Shown here piece after piece: positions 44,428-53,535 of a DNA stretch of 64,000 nt; the first letter of the stretch is position 1, and every line of letters begins with the position of its first letter. The notes below the pieces were generated by a model. The model searched no databases. It had not been told where the DNA came from and saw nothing but the letters and a program-made list of their open reading frames with translations. The stretch is taken from the NCBI GenBank assembly GCA_947488605.1, contig CANKZJ010000003.1:372001-436000 (forward strand), read 5' to 3'. The DNA comes from an uncultured Paracoccaceae bacterium. Its GTDB lineage: Bacteria > Pseudomonadota > Alphaproteobacteria > Rhodobacterales > Rhodobacteraceae. The translations under genes and the position numbers were made by a program.

Positions 44428-46262
44428 GCCGACTTGGGCTGACTCTGCCACATCGCCAATACGAGACACCCTATTCATATGTTTCACGTCTGGTTGCGTT
44501 GAATGGCGTAAAGTTCGCTGAAGACTTTGTGTCTGACATCGGATTGTCATGGCAAGCGATCTGGGAGGGCGATGAAGCAGCCGTCCGCGACATGGCCTGT
44601 CTTGCATCGCAAGATCCCGAGGCTTTGCTTAGATGCAATATCCACCGCTTATCGGCAACGGAGCTCATAGTTGGGGGAGAGATCTTCCCTAGCACGAACT
44701 TGCAGCGGACAAGTTTGAAAGTGTGCCCTCGATGCCTACGGGAGGACCAGCAAAAGTATGGTCAATTCGGTCCATATTTCAGGGTATACTGGGCTACTTC
44801 ACACTCTCGGGTTTGTACGCACCATGGGATGCTGTTGCTTACTGTTCCGAAAGGTGTTCACCGACGGAGCGCCATGGATACATGGGGGCAACTTAGCGAC
44901 CAGTGGGCGCTTATCGAGGACGAAGCGCTGGTCCCCTATGATAGGCTCAGCGCAGGTTTTCCACAATATCAGATAAAACGCTTGGCGGGTAAGCATTCTA
45001 ACGTTTGGTTGGATCAGTTCCCTTTGGCTATAGCTAGTCAGCTTTGCGAATATTTAGGAATGGCGCTTCTGCATAGTGACAGGCGATCGACCGCTTCGTG
45101 TACTTCAGAAGAGCTAGTGATCGCGATTGAACGTGGTTTCGACGCTGCACAACATGGCCCAACTAGAATTTGGAATGCGCTAAGGGAAGTCCGACGAAGT
45201 TCGACCGCAATGGGCAGCACTTTCCTCAGCGATTTCGGGATTTTGCATAACTGGCTCAAAAAGACCAAGCAGGATGATATCGACCACCGACCCATCTTGG
45301 ATGCCTTCGCGCAATTCGGTTTTCAGGAGTATTCATTTGCACCAGGCGAACGCTTTCTAGGACTAGTTTGCCCAGAAAGAAGGAATTACTGCCCGGTGTC
45401 ACTTGCGCAGGACTATGGTCTGGACATTGTGATGGCGCGAAAAATCCTACGAGGATTGCAAGGCGACTCCAAGCCGTACAAGACTCCTATTGTCAAAGCG
45501 GATTGGGCTGGCCCCTTCGTTGAACGTTTTTGTCGGTCATTGCTGCCTCACGAAACGGAGGCGGCTCTGGGTGTTGATAGGGCGGTATTAGCGCGTCTGG
45601 TGGAGAACAAATTGCTCGCAGCGCCGATCAAAATAGCGGGCTGCAATGATCGCTATGATCCCGATGACCTTTCAAGGTTTCAACAGAAAATATTTGCGCG
45701 CAGCAAACCCGTCAACACGCAATCCGACGGTTTCGCGTTGATGAGAGAATTGCGAACAATGTTCTCTATTCGACTGGATACAATGTGCCAATGGATCTGC
45801 TCAGGCTTTGTGACAAAGGTTGAGCACTGCAAGGACGCGACTGCGTTTCAGGACATTGCTCTGAGCATTGACGAGGTGCGTAGCAAGTTGGCGCAATCGC
45901 GGCAGCCCGACTTCTCCAAGGCAGAGCTAAAATCGATCCTCTGCGTCAACGACACCACGACTGCACACCTGGTCCGCGAGAAGTTGATCTCCGGCGAAAA
46001 ACTGAAAAACAGCTTCAACAACAAGATCGAGCATCGGTTCTGGCCTAAGGATATCGATGACTTTCTCGAAGAATATGTATCGCTTGGGCTTTTCGCAAAG
46101 ACCCTGTTCTTGCAGCCATTCGCCGCCCGTCAACGGCTCGCGAGGAATGGTGTTCTGCCTTTGGAACTTCCGCCAAAGTGCAGCCGGATTTTTCTGCGTA
46201 AGGATCTGACAGAGTGCGTATTGACGGTGCCGCTCGATTGGCGGAGTCTAGTTAACTCGTAG
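44424..46262 (+). CDS. tniQ: TniQ/TnsD-type target selector
   Basis: 612 residues. The N-terminal TniQ domain has zinc-binding pairs (CPRCLRED and a VCTHHG box) and the conserved PYSYVSRL opening. The long remainder is expected to bind target DNA, as the C-terminal half of TnsD does at its chromosomal site. Its length, above that of Tn7 TnsD (about 500), fits a sequence-specific selector rather than a short CRISPR-partner TniQ. ATG 44424 overlaps the tnsC stop. The insertion beside tRNA-Lys suggests that tRNA gene is its target. Confidence 0.85.
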   Translation: MSRLGLTLPHRQYETPYSYVSRLVALNGVKFAEDFVSDIGLSWQAIWEGDEAAVRDMACLASQDPEALLRCNIHRLSATELIVGGEIFPSTNLQRTSLKVCPRCLREDQQKYGQFGPYFRVYWATSHSRVCTHHGMLLLTVPKGVHRRSAMDTWGQLSDQWALIEDEALVPYDRLSAGFPQYQIKRLAGKHSNVWLDQFPLAIASQLCEYLGMALLHSDRRSTASCTSEELVIAIERGFDAAQHGPTRIWNALREVRRSSTAMGSTFLSDFGILHNWLKKTKQDDIDHRPILDAFAQFGFQEYSFAPGERFLGLVCPERRNYCPVSLAQDYGLDIVMARKILRGLQGDSKPYKTPIVKADWAGPFVERFCRSLLPHETEAALGVDRAVLARLVENKLLAAPIKIAGCNDRYDPDDLSRFQQKIFARSKPVNTQSDGFALMRELRTMFSIRLDTMCQWICSGFVTKVEHCKDATAFQDIALSIDEVRSKLAQSRQPDFSKAELKSILCVNDTTTAHLVREKLISGEKLKNSFNNKIEHRFWPKDIDDFLEEYVSLGLFAKTLFLQPFAARQRLARNGVLPLELPPKCSRIFLRKDLTECVLTVPLDWRSLVNS

Positions 46263-46291
46263 CCCGTTTTTTGCAAAGAGGTCGAAGTCTC

Positions 46292-46912
46292 ATGCCGCAA
46301 GTTAATCAGCGCTCCAATGAAGACGAAACAGACTTTGATGAACACAGATTGCCAATTACAGATGACCGCCTCTGCGTTGAATGCAGCCAACCTTTGCCAA
46401 TACAGGCCACACGATGTAGTCATTGTGGCATTTCTCAAAAAACTTGGCTTCGGCGTGTCGTGACGCTGGGGGTAGTGCTCGGTGTACTACTTTCGGTTTT
46501 GTCGCTGGTTGCAATAGCGTTTCAGGTGAGCGACTTTGTCAAAGACACGGTGGGACGGGACGTAAATTTCGCGATTTCATCGCCGCGATGCTCGCAAAAT
46601 CAATATAGCGCTACGCTGTGGAATCTGGAAACCGATCAACCACTTAAATTGGAAAGCGTGCGGCTAGTAGCTATAAACGGAGAACCGAGTTCCGTTGATT
46701 TAGTAGGTGGCACAGGAAGTTCGCGTAGTGAGATTGATGAACTCCTCCCGGTTGGCCTCCCATGGTCAGTCGAATTTTTTAGGGGTGGTCTCAATTTAGA
46801 CTACGCAAATTTAAACTGTGCCGTCTGCAACCTGGATTTTGAAGTAACGGTCGCCCGCTTCAATGGGTCAAGGCCGACAGCGAAGACATTCTCCTGCCAA
46901 GCAGTCCGATAG
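46292..46912 (+). CDS. Zinc-ribbon membrane protein at the transposon's right end
   Basis: 206 residues: an N-terminal zinc ribbon (CVECSQPLPIQATRCSHC), one membrane helix (VVTLGVVLGVLLSVLSLVAIAF), then a beta-rich outer domain with several cysteines. ATG 46292, with GAGG ahead, is chosen over a TTG at 46271. It begins 29 nt after tniQ on the same strand, so it may be cotranscribed. Role in transposition is not evident. Confidence 0.65.
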   Translation: MPQVNQRSNEDETDFDEHRLPITDDRLCVECSQPLPIQATRCSHCGISQKTWLRRVVTLGVVLGVLLSVLSLVAIAFQVSDFVKDTVGRDVNFAISSPRCSQNQYSATLWNLETDQPLKLESVRLVAINGEPSSVDLVGGTGSSRSEIDELLPVGLPWSVEFFRGGLNLDYANLNCAVCNLDFEVTVARFNGSRPTAKTFSCQAVR

Positions 46913-47023
46913 TCACTCATCAAAGTTTAGAATAGTATTCGGCGTCTTTGACGGCTGACCCAGCACACACGGAATTTCTGGACGTCATCCGCACAGCACC
47001 GCTCTGCTGAATGACAAACTGGG

Positions 47024-47048
47024 TGTCGAAAAGTGCAATTCATGTGTC
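47024..47048 (-). repeat. Internal shared site in the right end
   Basis: Reverse complement matches 9117-9141 at 20 of 25 positions, keeping GACACA, TTGCACTT and TCGACA. Its orientation mirrors the left-end copy, as expected of TnsB-binding sites. Confidence 0.7.
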
Positions 47049-47096
47049 TATGAAATTATCTAAGTATCTGATTTGTAACATTTATGGTATTTTTTT

Positions 47097-47122
47097 AGTT
47101 CACAACTGACTGTCGTTCGACA
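47097..47122 (-). repeat. Right terminal inverted repeat
   Basis: 26 nt identical in reverse complement to 9088-9113; ends ...GTTCGACA at 47122. Directly followed by TAGAT. Confidence 0.93.
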
Positions 47123-47127
47123 TAGAT
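47123..47127. repeat. Target-site duplication TAGAT, right copy
   Basis: Matches 9083-9087. Marks the outer limit of the element. Confidence 0.92.
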
Positions 47128-47181
47128 ACTGATTGTTATATACTGGGCGCATTCACGCGGCGGCGAAAGCCGCAGGTCAAG

Positions 47182-48510
47182 TCAGTTGTCGTATGGCAGC
47201 GCAGATTTCCGTCCCATGCCGGTGTAGGCCTCAAAACCCGCCTCAAGCGCGTAATCGCACGAATACATGTTGCGCAGGTCCGCCATCCGGGGTGAGGTCA
47301 TGCGCGCTGCCATATCGCGTAAGTCCAATGCACGGAATTCGTTCCATTCCGTCAGTAAAACCACCGCGTCTGCCCCTTCAACGGCGCTGTAGGGGTCATC
47401 AAACCAAGTGACGTGCGGCAAGAGCGCCTCACCCTCTCGGAACGCCTGTGGGTCAACCACGCGGACGTTGGCGCCGAGACCCACCAAGGCGGGAACCACT
47501 GTCAGAGCAGGTGCGTCGCGCATGTCGTCAGTGTCGGGCTTAAATGTGAGGCCAAGGACGGCGATTGTCTTTTTGCGAAGGTTTTCGTCGCAAAGATCGA
47601 CGATCTTGTCGACCATCAGGCGCTTTACCTCTTCGTTTACTTTGATCACTGTTTCGACGATTTGCAGGGGGCGCGCATGATCTTGGCCGATACGGGCCAA
47701 GGCTTTGGTATCTTTTGGAAAACATGATCCGCCATAGCCTGGGCCCGCTTGCAAAAACTTTGGTCCAATCCGGCTATCAAAGCCCATCCCGTTGGCTACG
47801 TCTTTGACGTCCGCACCTGTGCGTTCGCACAGCATGGCGATTTCGTTGATGAAGGTTACTTTGGTCGCAAGAAATGCGTTCGCCGCATATTTGATCATCT
47901 CGGCCGTTTCGAGGTCAGTTGTCAGCACAGGATGATCGCGCAAGGAAAGCGGGCGGTAGACTTCACGCATGACCTCTTCGCCACGCGCCGATTGTACGCC
48001 GACGACGACCCGATCTGGATGCATGAAGTCATCAATCGCGGCGCCTTCGCGTAGAAATTCCGGGTTGGAAACAACATCGCACGCCAACTCTGGTCGGGTT
48101 TGTTGCATCAGGTCCGATACTTGTTTGTTTGTGCCGACCGGAACAGTAGATTTGATAACGATGACGGTAGGTTTTTCCAGAACCTCGGCCACCTCTTTGA
48201 CGGCGCCGAAAACAAAGCTGAGGTCGGCATGCCCGTCACCGCGTCTGCTGGGGGTACCCACCGCGATAAAGACAGCATCGGCACCATCCGTTGCATCCTT
48301 TAGGTCGTCGGTGAACGACAAACGACCGGCTGCCATATTGCGCGCCATAAGCGTATCGAGGCCCGGTTCAAAGATTGGCGTTTGCCCGTCACGCAACAGC
48401 GCAAGTTTGCCTTGGTCCTTGTCGACGCAAACAACTTCATGCCCGAAATCTGAAAAGCATACACCTGATACCAAACCCACGTAGCCTGTCCCGATCATCG
48501 CAATCTTCAT
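47182..48510 (-). CDS. ugd: UDP-glucose 6-dehydrogenase
   Basis: 442 residues. Oxidises UDP-glucose to UDP-glucuronate for envelope polysaccharides. NAD-binding GTGYVGLVSGVC, catalytic cysteine in GYGGSCFPKDT, and the UDP-binding C-terminal domain (NVRVVDPQA). Start ATG 48510 (MKIAMIG...), longer frame rejected. Follows the epimerase gene at a 70-nt distance, giving a two-step UDP-glucuronate to UDP-galacturonate path. Its stop lies 54 nt outside the transposon. Confidence 0.94.
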   Translation of the reverse strand: MKIAMIGTGYVGLVSGVCFSDFGHEVVCVDKDQGKLALLRDGQTPIFEPGLDTLMARNMAAGRLSFTDDLKDATDGADAVFIAVGTPSRRGDGHADLSFVFGAVKEVAEVLEKPTVIVIKSTVPVGTNKQVSDLMQQTRPELACDVVSNPEFLREGAAIDDFMHPDRVVVGVQSARGEEVMREVYRPLSLRDHPVLTTDLETAEMIKYAANAFLATKVTFINEIAMLCERTGADVKDVANGMGFDSRIGPKFLQAGPGYGGSCFPKDTKALARIGQDHARPLQIVETVIKVNEEVKRLMVDKIVDLCDENLRKKTIAVLGLTFKPDTDDMRDAPALTVVPALVGLGANVRVVDPQAFREGEALLPHVTWFDDPYSAVEGADAVVLLTEWNEFRALDLRDMAARMTSPRMADLRNMYSCDYALEAGFEAYTGMGRKSALPYDN

Positions 48511-48580
48511 GGTCAATTCTTTCTTATGGCGCAGCTTATTGGCAGGCCTAGTCAAACTTGCTTAACAGAGGGTTTAAACC

Positions 48581-49594
48581 CTACTTGTCGTAATAGTCCC
48601 TGTACCATGTAACGAACTGTCGAACACCCTCGGGTACATCGGTTTGCGGTGCATAGCCTGTCAGCCGCTGGAGTAAGCTATTATCGGCCAATGTCTCGTG
48701 AACATCGCCTTTTTGCATGTCCAGAAAGTTCTTTTGCAGGGTCAGCCCCAAAGCGTCCTCAATGGCAGTGATGAAGGTCATCAAGGGGACTTTGGTGCCG
48801 TTGCCGATGTTGACCACGCGAAATGGTGCAACCGGACTGAGGCTGTCGCCCTGCGCGATGTCGTCGGCGCTTGCAGGCTCCTGCGGAGGCACGTCAATCA
48901 GCATGCGGATGGCACGAACGATATCTGTCACATAGGTAAAGTCGCGCGCCATATTGCCGTGATCATAGACGTCGATAGGATCGCCATTCAGCCCCGCTTT
49001 GACGAATTTGAACAAGGCCATGTCGGGCCGCCCCCAAGGGCCGTAGACCGTAAAGAACCGGAACATTGTCGTGGGGATTTTCCAAAGGTGCGCGTAGGAA
49101 TGGGCCATATGTTCATTCGCCCGCTTGGTGGCTGCATAAAGCGTTAGAGGCGTATCCGTGCGCTGCGTCTCTTCAAACGGCATTTCGGTACTTGCGCCGT
49201 AAACGGACGACGTCGAGGCCATCAAGAGGTGTTCAACGCCGTGCATACGGGCGCATTCAGTCACGTTGAACGTGCCCATGACGTTTGATTCCATGTAGGC
49301 GCGAGGGTTCTCGAGAGAATACCGCACACCTGCCTGTCCGGCCAGATGAACAATGATGTCGGGTTTGGCTGCATCACATGCGGCTGAGAGGGCCTCAAAG
49401 TCCTCTAGATATCCTTCGGTGCAGGTGAAATGCGCGTTTTGCAGCAAGTTCTGATGCCGCCGCTGTTTCAGCGTCACATCATAGTAATCTGTCATCGCGT
49501 CGTAGCCCACGACACGAAACCCCTCGTCCAAAAGGAGTTGCGCGAGGTGATAGCCGATAAAACCCGCCGTTCCGGTGATGAAAACTGTGCGCAT
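48581..49594 (-). CDS. NAD-dependent UDP-glucuronate 4-epimerase-like protein
   Basis: 337 residues. SDR-type sugar epimerase with TGTAGFIGYHLA, a serine/tyrosine/lysine centre (STSSVYG, YAATKRANE) and the sugar-binding region typical of UDP-glucuronate 4-epimerases. Placed just before ugd, supporting conversion of UDP-GlcA to UDP-GalA. Other UDP-sugar epimerases remain possible. ATG 49594. Confidence 0.87.
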   Translation of the reverse strand: MRTVFITGTAGFIGYHLAQLLLDEGFRVVGYDAMTDYYDVTLKQRRHQNLLQNAHFTCTEGYLEDFEALSAACDAAKPDIIVHLAGQAGVRYSLENPRAYMESNVMGTFNVTECARMHGVEHLLMASTSSVYGASTEMPFEETQRTDTPLTLYAATKRANEHMAHSYAHLWKIPTTMFRFFTVYGPWGRPDMALFKFVKAGLNGDPIDVYDHGNMARDFTYVTDIVRAIRMLIDVPPQEPASADDIAQGDSLSPVAPFRVVNIGNGTKVPLMTFITAIEDALGLTLQKNFLDMQKGDVHETLADNSLLQRLTGYAPQTDVPEGVRQFVTWYRDYYDK

Positions 49595-49659
49595 GAAGGG
49601 ACCTTAGCTGAGGTAAAGCCCCTTCGTTTACTGACAAGTCCCAGGCAAGGTCAATCGTG

Positions 49660-50541
49660 CTAGAGTAGACCGTTGGGCAAAGGTTGCTCGTTCGCTGTGT
49701 TGATGCGGCGGAACCAAAGGGTCAGCATCGTCGATGTGATCACGATAAACAGTGAATAGAGCACCGGAACTGCCATGACAGATTGCGCTTCCATACCGCT
49801 GAACGTGAATGCGATGATCGCGATTGCTAACGGACCGTTCTGGATGCCAGTCTCAAGTGCGACCGTGCGAGCGTTGCGCGGATGCAACTTCAGCATCATT
49901 GAAAACCCATAGCCCAAGGCAAAACCAAAGAGCCCCAATACGATCGAGCCAAAGTACGTGGCCCATGTCGTTGTCAGCAGGAATTCCCAGTTGCGCGGAA
50001 TCCACGACACGATCAGGAACAGAATAAAGAAGATCGCAAGCATCGAGCCCATGAACTCCGTCACCGCACCGACGTTAGAGTTGAATTTACGCAGCACCAT
50101 GCCAATGGCCACCGGCACAAGCAGCAAGACAAGCGTCGCAATGATGTTTTCGCGTGGGATATCCAGATCAAGTGCGCCCGCATAAATCACCAAAACGATT
50201 GGGATCATGATCACACCAAAGACCGTAGAGGTCACGGTCATCAAGACCGACAAAGCCAGATTGCCTTTGGAAAAATAAGCGAAAATATTGGATGTTGTTC
50301 CGCCCGGCATACAAGCCATGATCAAGATACCAATCTTGATTGGGTCAGAGACGGGCAATGTTGATGCGAGGATGAAACCAATGAGGGGCATGAAGCCGTA
50401 TTGGGACACGACCCCAATCATCAATCCATAAGGACGTTTAAGCGCCAAGATGAAATCGCGCGGGGTCAGGGACGCGCCCATGCCAAGCATGATCACAAAA
50501 ATCATCAAGGCCAGAATGGCCTGTTCGAGTGGTCCAACCAT
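49660..50541 (-). CDS. Bile acid:sodium symporter (BASS) family transporter
   Basis: 293 residues, about nine membrane helices, with BASS patterns (FVIMLGMGASLTPRDF, then MACMPGGTTSNIFAYFSKGNLALSV and ETGIQNGPLAIAI). Likely sodium-coupled uptake of an organic anion; substrate unknown. It starts 3 nt after fadD, so the two are cotranscribed. Confidence 0.88.
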   Translation of the reverse strand: MVGPLEQAILALMIFVIMLGMGASLTPRDFILALKRPYGLMIGVVSQYGFMPLIGFILASTLPVSDPIKIGILIMACMPGGTTSNIFAYFSKGNLALSVLMTVTSTVFGVIMIPIVLVIYAGALDLDIPRENIIATLVLLLVPVAIGMVLRKFNSNVGAVTEFMGSMLAIFFILFLIVSWIPRNWEFLLTTTWATYFGSIVLGLFGFALGYGFSMMLKLHPRNARTVALETGIQNGPLAIAIIAFTFSGMEAQSVMAVPVLYSLFIVITSTMLTLWFRRINTANEQPLPNGLL

Positions 50542-50544
50542 CGT

Positions 50545-52260
50545 CTAGCCCTCCGCCTTTGTTTCTTCTGCACGCAAGTCTTTGCGCAGGATTTTACCGA
50601 CGTTCGACTTAGGCAACTCATCACGGAATTCGACCGCTTTGGGCACCTTATAGGCCGTCAGATGTTCTTTGCAGTATGCGCGAACGGCATCTTTGTTGAG
50701 CGTATCATCTCGCTTCACGATGAACGCCTTTACGGCCTCGCCCGACGCACCATCAGCGACGCCGATGACGGCGACTTCTTCAACACCGGGGTGGGCAGCG
50801 ATCACATCCTCGATCTCGTTGGGATAGACGTTGAAACCGGACACTAGGATCATGTCCTTCTTGCGATCCACGATGCGGAAATAGCCGTCTTCTTCCATCA
50901 GACCGATGTCACCGGTCAGAAGCCAGCCGTTCTGGATCGTCTTTGCGGTCTCTTCGGGCTTGTTCCAATAGCCTTTCATGATCTGCGGGCCTTTGGCGAT
51001 CAACTCGCCAGGTTCACCTTGCGGGACATCAGCGCCGTCTTCATCCACACATTTCACGTCTGTCGAAGGCAGCGGCACACCAATCGAATTGAGGCGGCTT
51101 TTGCCATAGGGGTTGAATGTCAGGATGGGTGACGACTCGGTCAATCCGTACCCTTCAAGCAGAGGCTTTCCTGTCAGTTCTTCCCAACGTTCGGCAACAA
51201 CGCCTTGGGTCGCCATGCCACCGGATGATGCGAACTTAAGGTGCTTTGGCGGCGTGTCCTGAAACCAAATCTCGCCATTGAGGCCGTTGAAAAGTGTATT
51301 CACGCCACTCATCCACGTGATCTTATAGTTCTCGAACGCGCGCTTGAGATTGCTCAGCGGGCGCGGGTTCGGGATGAGGATGTTGTGGGCACCTTGGGAA
51401 TAGAGGCCAAGGAAGTTCACGGTAAAGGCAAACACATGATAGAGCGGCAGTGCGGTCAGGGCGACTTCTTTGCCCTTCTCGAACTGCTCAATCAGCTCCA
51501 TCGTTTGTTCCATATTCATCAGAATATTGGTGTGGGTCAGCATCGCACCCTTGGACACACCTGTGGTCCCGCCAGTGTACTGCAAACAAGCAACATCATC
51601 GGGGTCGATTGTGGTGCGGTATCCTTCGAGCGCAGTATGCAACTCAGCGTGTTTGGCACGACCTGCATTCACCGCATCGGGCAAACGAATGTGAGCGACT
51701 TCGATCGGGTGGATCGTCTTGTCCCAATATTTCTGTACGGCACCGACGATCATCTGCGGCATTTTTGGCAGAAATTCAGCGACGCGGGTCACAATCACAT
51801 TCGGGATCGGATGACCCTTCATCGCGTCGACCAATTTATCGGCAAACATATCGACAACTACGATGGCTGACGGTTGCGCATCTTCAAACTGCTTTGCCAT
51901 CTCTTCGGCTGTATAAAGCGGGTTCACGTTCACCAGAACGCAGCCAGCCTTAAAGATCGCCATCGCAGCGATAGGGTAGCCAAGGCAGTTGGGCACTTGA
52001 ATGGCCACACGGTCACCTGCTGACAGACCTGCGATCTCGCGCAGATAAACGGCAAGCGCATCTGACATCTCGTCAGCTTGGCGGTAGGTCAGGGTGCCAT
52101 TCATGCCGTTGGGCAGGCATGTCGTAAAGGCGGGTCTATCTTGATACACATCCGCAATCGCGCTGACAAAGCCGCCGATGGTGCGGTGTTGCGGGGCATC
52201 GATAGTCTTGCGAACCGACGGGCCGTAAAAAGCCGTCCAAGGACGTTCTTGATCTAACAC
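50545..52260 (-). CDS. fadD: Long-chain fatty-acid-CoA ligase
   Basis: 571 residues. AMP-forming acyl-CoA synthetase with the P-loop-like YTGGTTGVSKGAML, the YGLTESSP motif and the late motifs GDIGLMEEDGYFRIVDRKKD and the lysine of SNVGKILRKDL. GTG start 52260 with GGGAGG upstream. Operon with the BASS transporter, which may import a substrate. Confidence 0.93.
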   Translation of the reverse strand: MLDQERPWTAFYGPSVRKTIDAPQHRTIGGFVSAIADVYQDRPAFTTCLPNGMNGTLTYRQADEMSDALAVYLREIAGLSAGDRVAIQVPNCLGYPIAAMAIFKAGCVLVNVNPLYTAEEMAKQFEDAQPSAIVVVDMFADKLVDAMKGHPIPNVIVTRVAEFLPKMPQMIVGAVQKYWDKTIHPIEVAHIRLPDAVNAGRAKHAELHTALEGYRTTIDPDDVACLQYTGGTTGVSKGAMLTHTNILMNMEQTMELIEQFEKGKEVALTALPLYHVFAFTVNFLGLYSQGAHNILIPNPRPLSNLKRAFENYKITWMSGVNTLFNGLNGEIWFQDTPPKHLKFASSGGMATQGVVAERWEELTGKPLLEGYGLTESSPILTFNPYGKSRLNSIGVPLPSTDVKCVDEDGADVPQGEPGELIAKGPQIMKGYWNKPEETAKTIQNGWLLTGDIGLMEEDGYFRIVDRKKDMILVSGFNVYPNEIEDVIAAHPGVEEVAVIGVADGASGEAVKAFIVKRDDTLNKDAVRAYCKEHLTAYKVPKAVEFRDELPKSNVGKILRKDLRAEETKAEG

Positions 52261-52375
52261 AGGGGGCTTCCTCCCAAAAGCGATTACGATAGACTAGCCA
52301 GACTGAGCGTTTTGTGAAGCCACAACCGGAGTTTTCAGCAGATATGACCTAACGTCTTGTCCGCATTGCAACGCT

Positions 52376-52753
52376 TTAGGACGAAGTTTCTCTATCAGGG
52401 TCTGCGACGTTCAGCGTCGACCACGTATCGTCTTTGGCCGGTTTTGGCGGTGTGTCGCAAGCACGGCGATGAATATTCACCTTAGCGATAAAATTCGCCG
52501 AAATTGGTGCGGTCACGAAAAGAAAGCCCATGATCAGCAATTCATGCGTCGAAGGTTCGCCAATATCGAACGAGTGAATGATGGATCCAAGCAACAACAT
52601 GCCAATGCCTATGGTGCCAACCTTGGTGGGGGCATGCAGGCGGGTCATCGGGTCATTGAATTTGAGCAAGCCAATCACGCCAACAAGGACAAACCCCGAT
52701 CCGATCACCAATGACAGGCTGACGATATATGTGCCGATAATCTGTGCGGTCAT
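52376..52753 (-). CDS. phaG: Cation/proton antiporter subunit G
   Basis: 125 residues, three membrane helices and the MnhG/PhaG pattern (GLLKFNDPMTRLHAPTKVGTIGI). Last gene of the phaAB-C-D-E-F-G operon; 4-nt overlap with phaF. The multi-subunit Mrp/Pha complex exchanges Na+ or K+ for protons. Confidence 0.9.
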   Translation of the reverse strand: MTAQIIGTYIVSLSLVIGSGFVLVGVIGLLKFNDPMTRLHAPTKVGTIGIGMLLLGSIIHSFDIGEPSTHELLIMGFLFVTAPISANFIAKVNIHRRACDTPPKPAKDDTWSTLNVADPDRETSS

Positions 52754-53037
52754 TCGATAATGTCCCCCCGCAAGATGAACCGTGCCATCGCGACGGTCGA
52801 AACAAAGCCAAGCATGGCGATCAACAGCGCCACCTCAAAGTAGATTTGCACACCTTGGTGGATACCAAGCACAATCACGAGACCAAGCGCATTGATAACC
52901 ATTGTATCCAGCGCAAGGATGCGGTCGCCTGATGTCGGCCCTAGAACCAGTCTGACCATCGACATGATTTGACCCAAAGCCAAAGCCACAAACGTGATGG
53001 CGAGGGCGACATTGAGAAATTGCGTTGCAAGTATCAT
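52750..53037 (-). CDS. phaF: Cation/proton antiporter subunit F
   Basis: 95 residues, three membrane helices (VRLVLGPTSGDRILALDTMVINALGLVIVLGI is diagnostic of MnhF/PhaF). Overlaps phaE and phaG by 4 nt each. Confidence 0.92.
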   Translation of the reverse strand: MILATQFLNVALAITFVALALGQIMSMVRLVLGPTSGDRILALDTMVINALGLVIVLGIHQGVQIYFEVALLIAMLGFVSTVAMARFILRGDIIE

Positions 53038-53534
53038 GAGAAAATCTCCAACAGGCGGGCCTCGTAGCGGGTCAGAATTTCGTCGCGCACGGCGTCAGGG
53101 TCGTTCGTGTGCAGGACGTGCACCAGCAGGCTATGCCCTTGGTCAGACAAATCTGCAGACACGGTGCCCGGTGTGAGCGTGATTGTTCCTGCCAACATCG
53201 TAATCGCTTCGGGTTCGCGCAGCTTTAGTGGCACGACAATCCAAGCAGGTTTCAACTTTGACGTTGGCACTGTCAGAACGATCCAAGCCACCTCGATATT
53301 GGCCACGATAATGTCCCAGATCACGATCATGCTGTAGCTGATCATCTTGCCCGGACGAAAACCCTTTGGCGTATCCGGCCACCAGATTGATGTGCTCCAG
53401 GGGATGATGATGCCAAGAATGAAACCGAAGACGATCATCCCAGCAGAGATTTCGTTCTGCAAGAACATCCAGACGATGGTCAGGATCAGCGTCAACAACG
53501 GGTGAGGCAGAAGCCAATTGTACGCGCGTCCCAT
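53034..53534 (-). CDS. phaE: Cation/proton antiporter subunit E
   Basis: 166 residues, with PF01899-like pattern (PHPLLTLILTIVWMFLQNEIS..., TITLTPGTVSADLSDQGHSLLVHVLH). Start ATG 53534, one base short of the phaD end; a longer frame to 53801 is just antisense to phaD's end. Overlaps phaF by 4 nt. Confidence 0.92.
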   Translation of the reverse strand: MGRAYNWLLPHPLLTLILTIVWMFLQNEISAGMIVFGFILGIIIPWSTSIWWPDTPKGFRPGKMISYSMIVIWDIIVANIEVAWIVLTVPTSKLKPAWIVVPLKLREPEAITMLAGTITLTPGTVSADLSDQGHSLLVHVLHTNDPDAVRDEILTRYEARLLEIFS

Positions 53535-53535
53535 G

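Larger units (their letters stand above)
9088..47122 (+). mobile_element. Complete 38-kb Tn7-like transposon inserted beside tRNA-Lys
   Basis: Bounded by 26-bp perfect inverted repeats starting 5'-TGTCGAACGACA at each end and flanked by a 5-bp duplication. It carries tnsA, tnsB, tnsC and tniQ (40564-46262) and about 30 kb of cargo. All four transposition genes have full-length open frames. Joining the flanks through one TAGAT restores a normal spacer between tRNA-Lys and ugd, so nothing was lost on insertion. No CRISPR array or Cas gene is present, so targeting is by protein. Confidence 0.93.

Noticed and set aside
9088-47122. A CRISPR-guided (CAST) version of the Tn7-like element.
   Set aside because: No Cas gene or repeat-spacer array was seen inside the element, and TniQ is long as in protein-targeted systems.
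47180-47189. AGTCAGTTGT just outside the right end, matching part of the terminal repeat.
   Set aside because: Ten nt, inside the end of ugd, with no duplication or second repeat; taken as chance.
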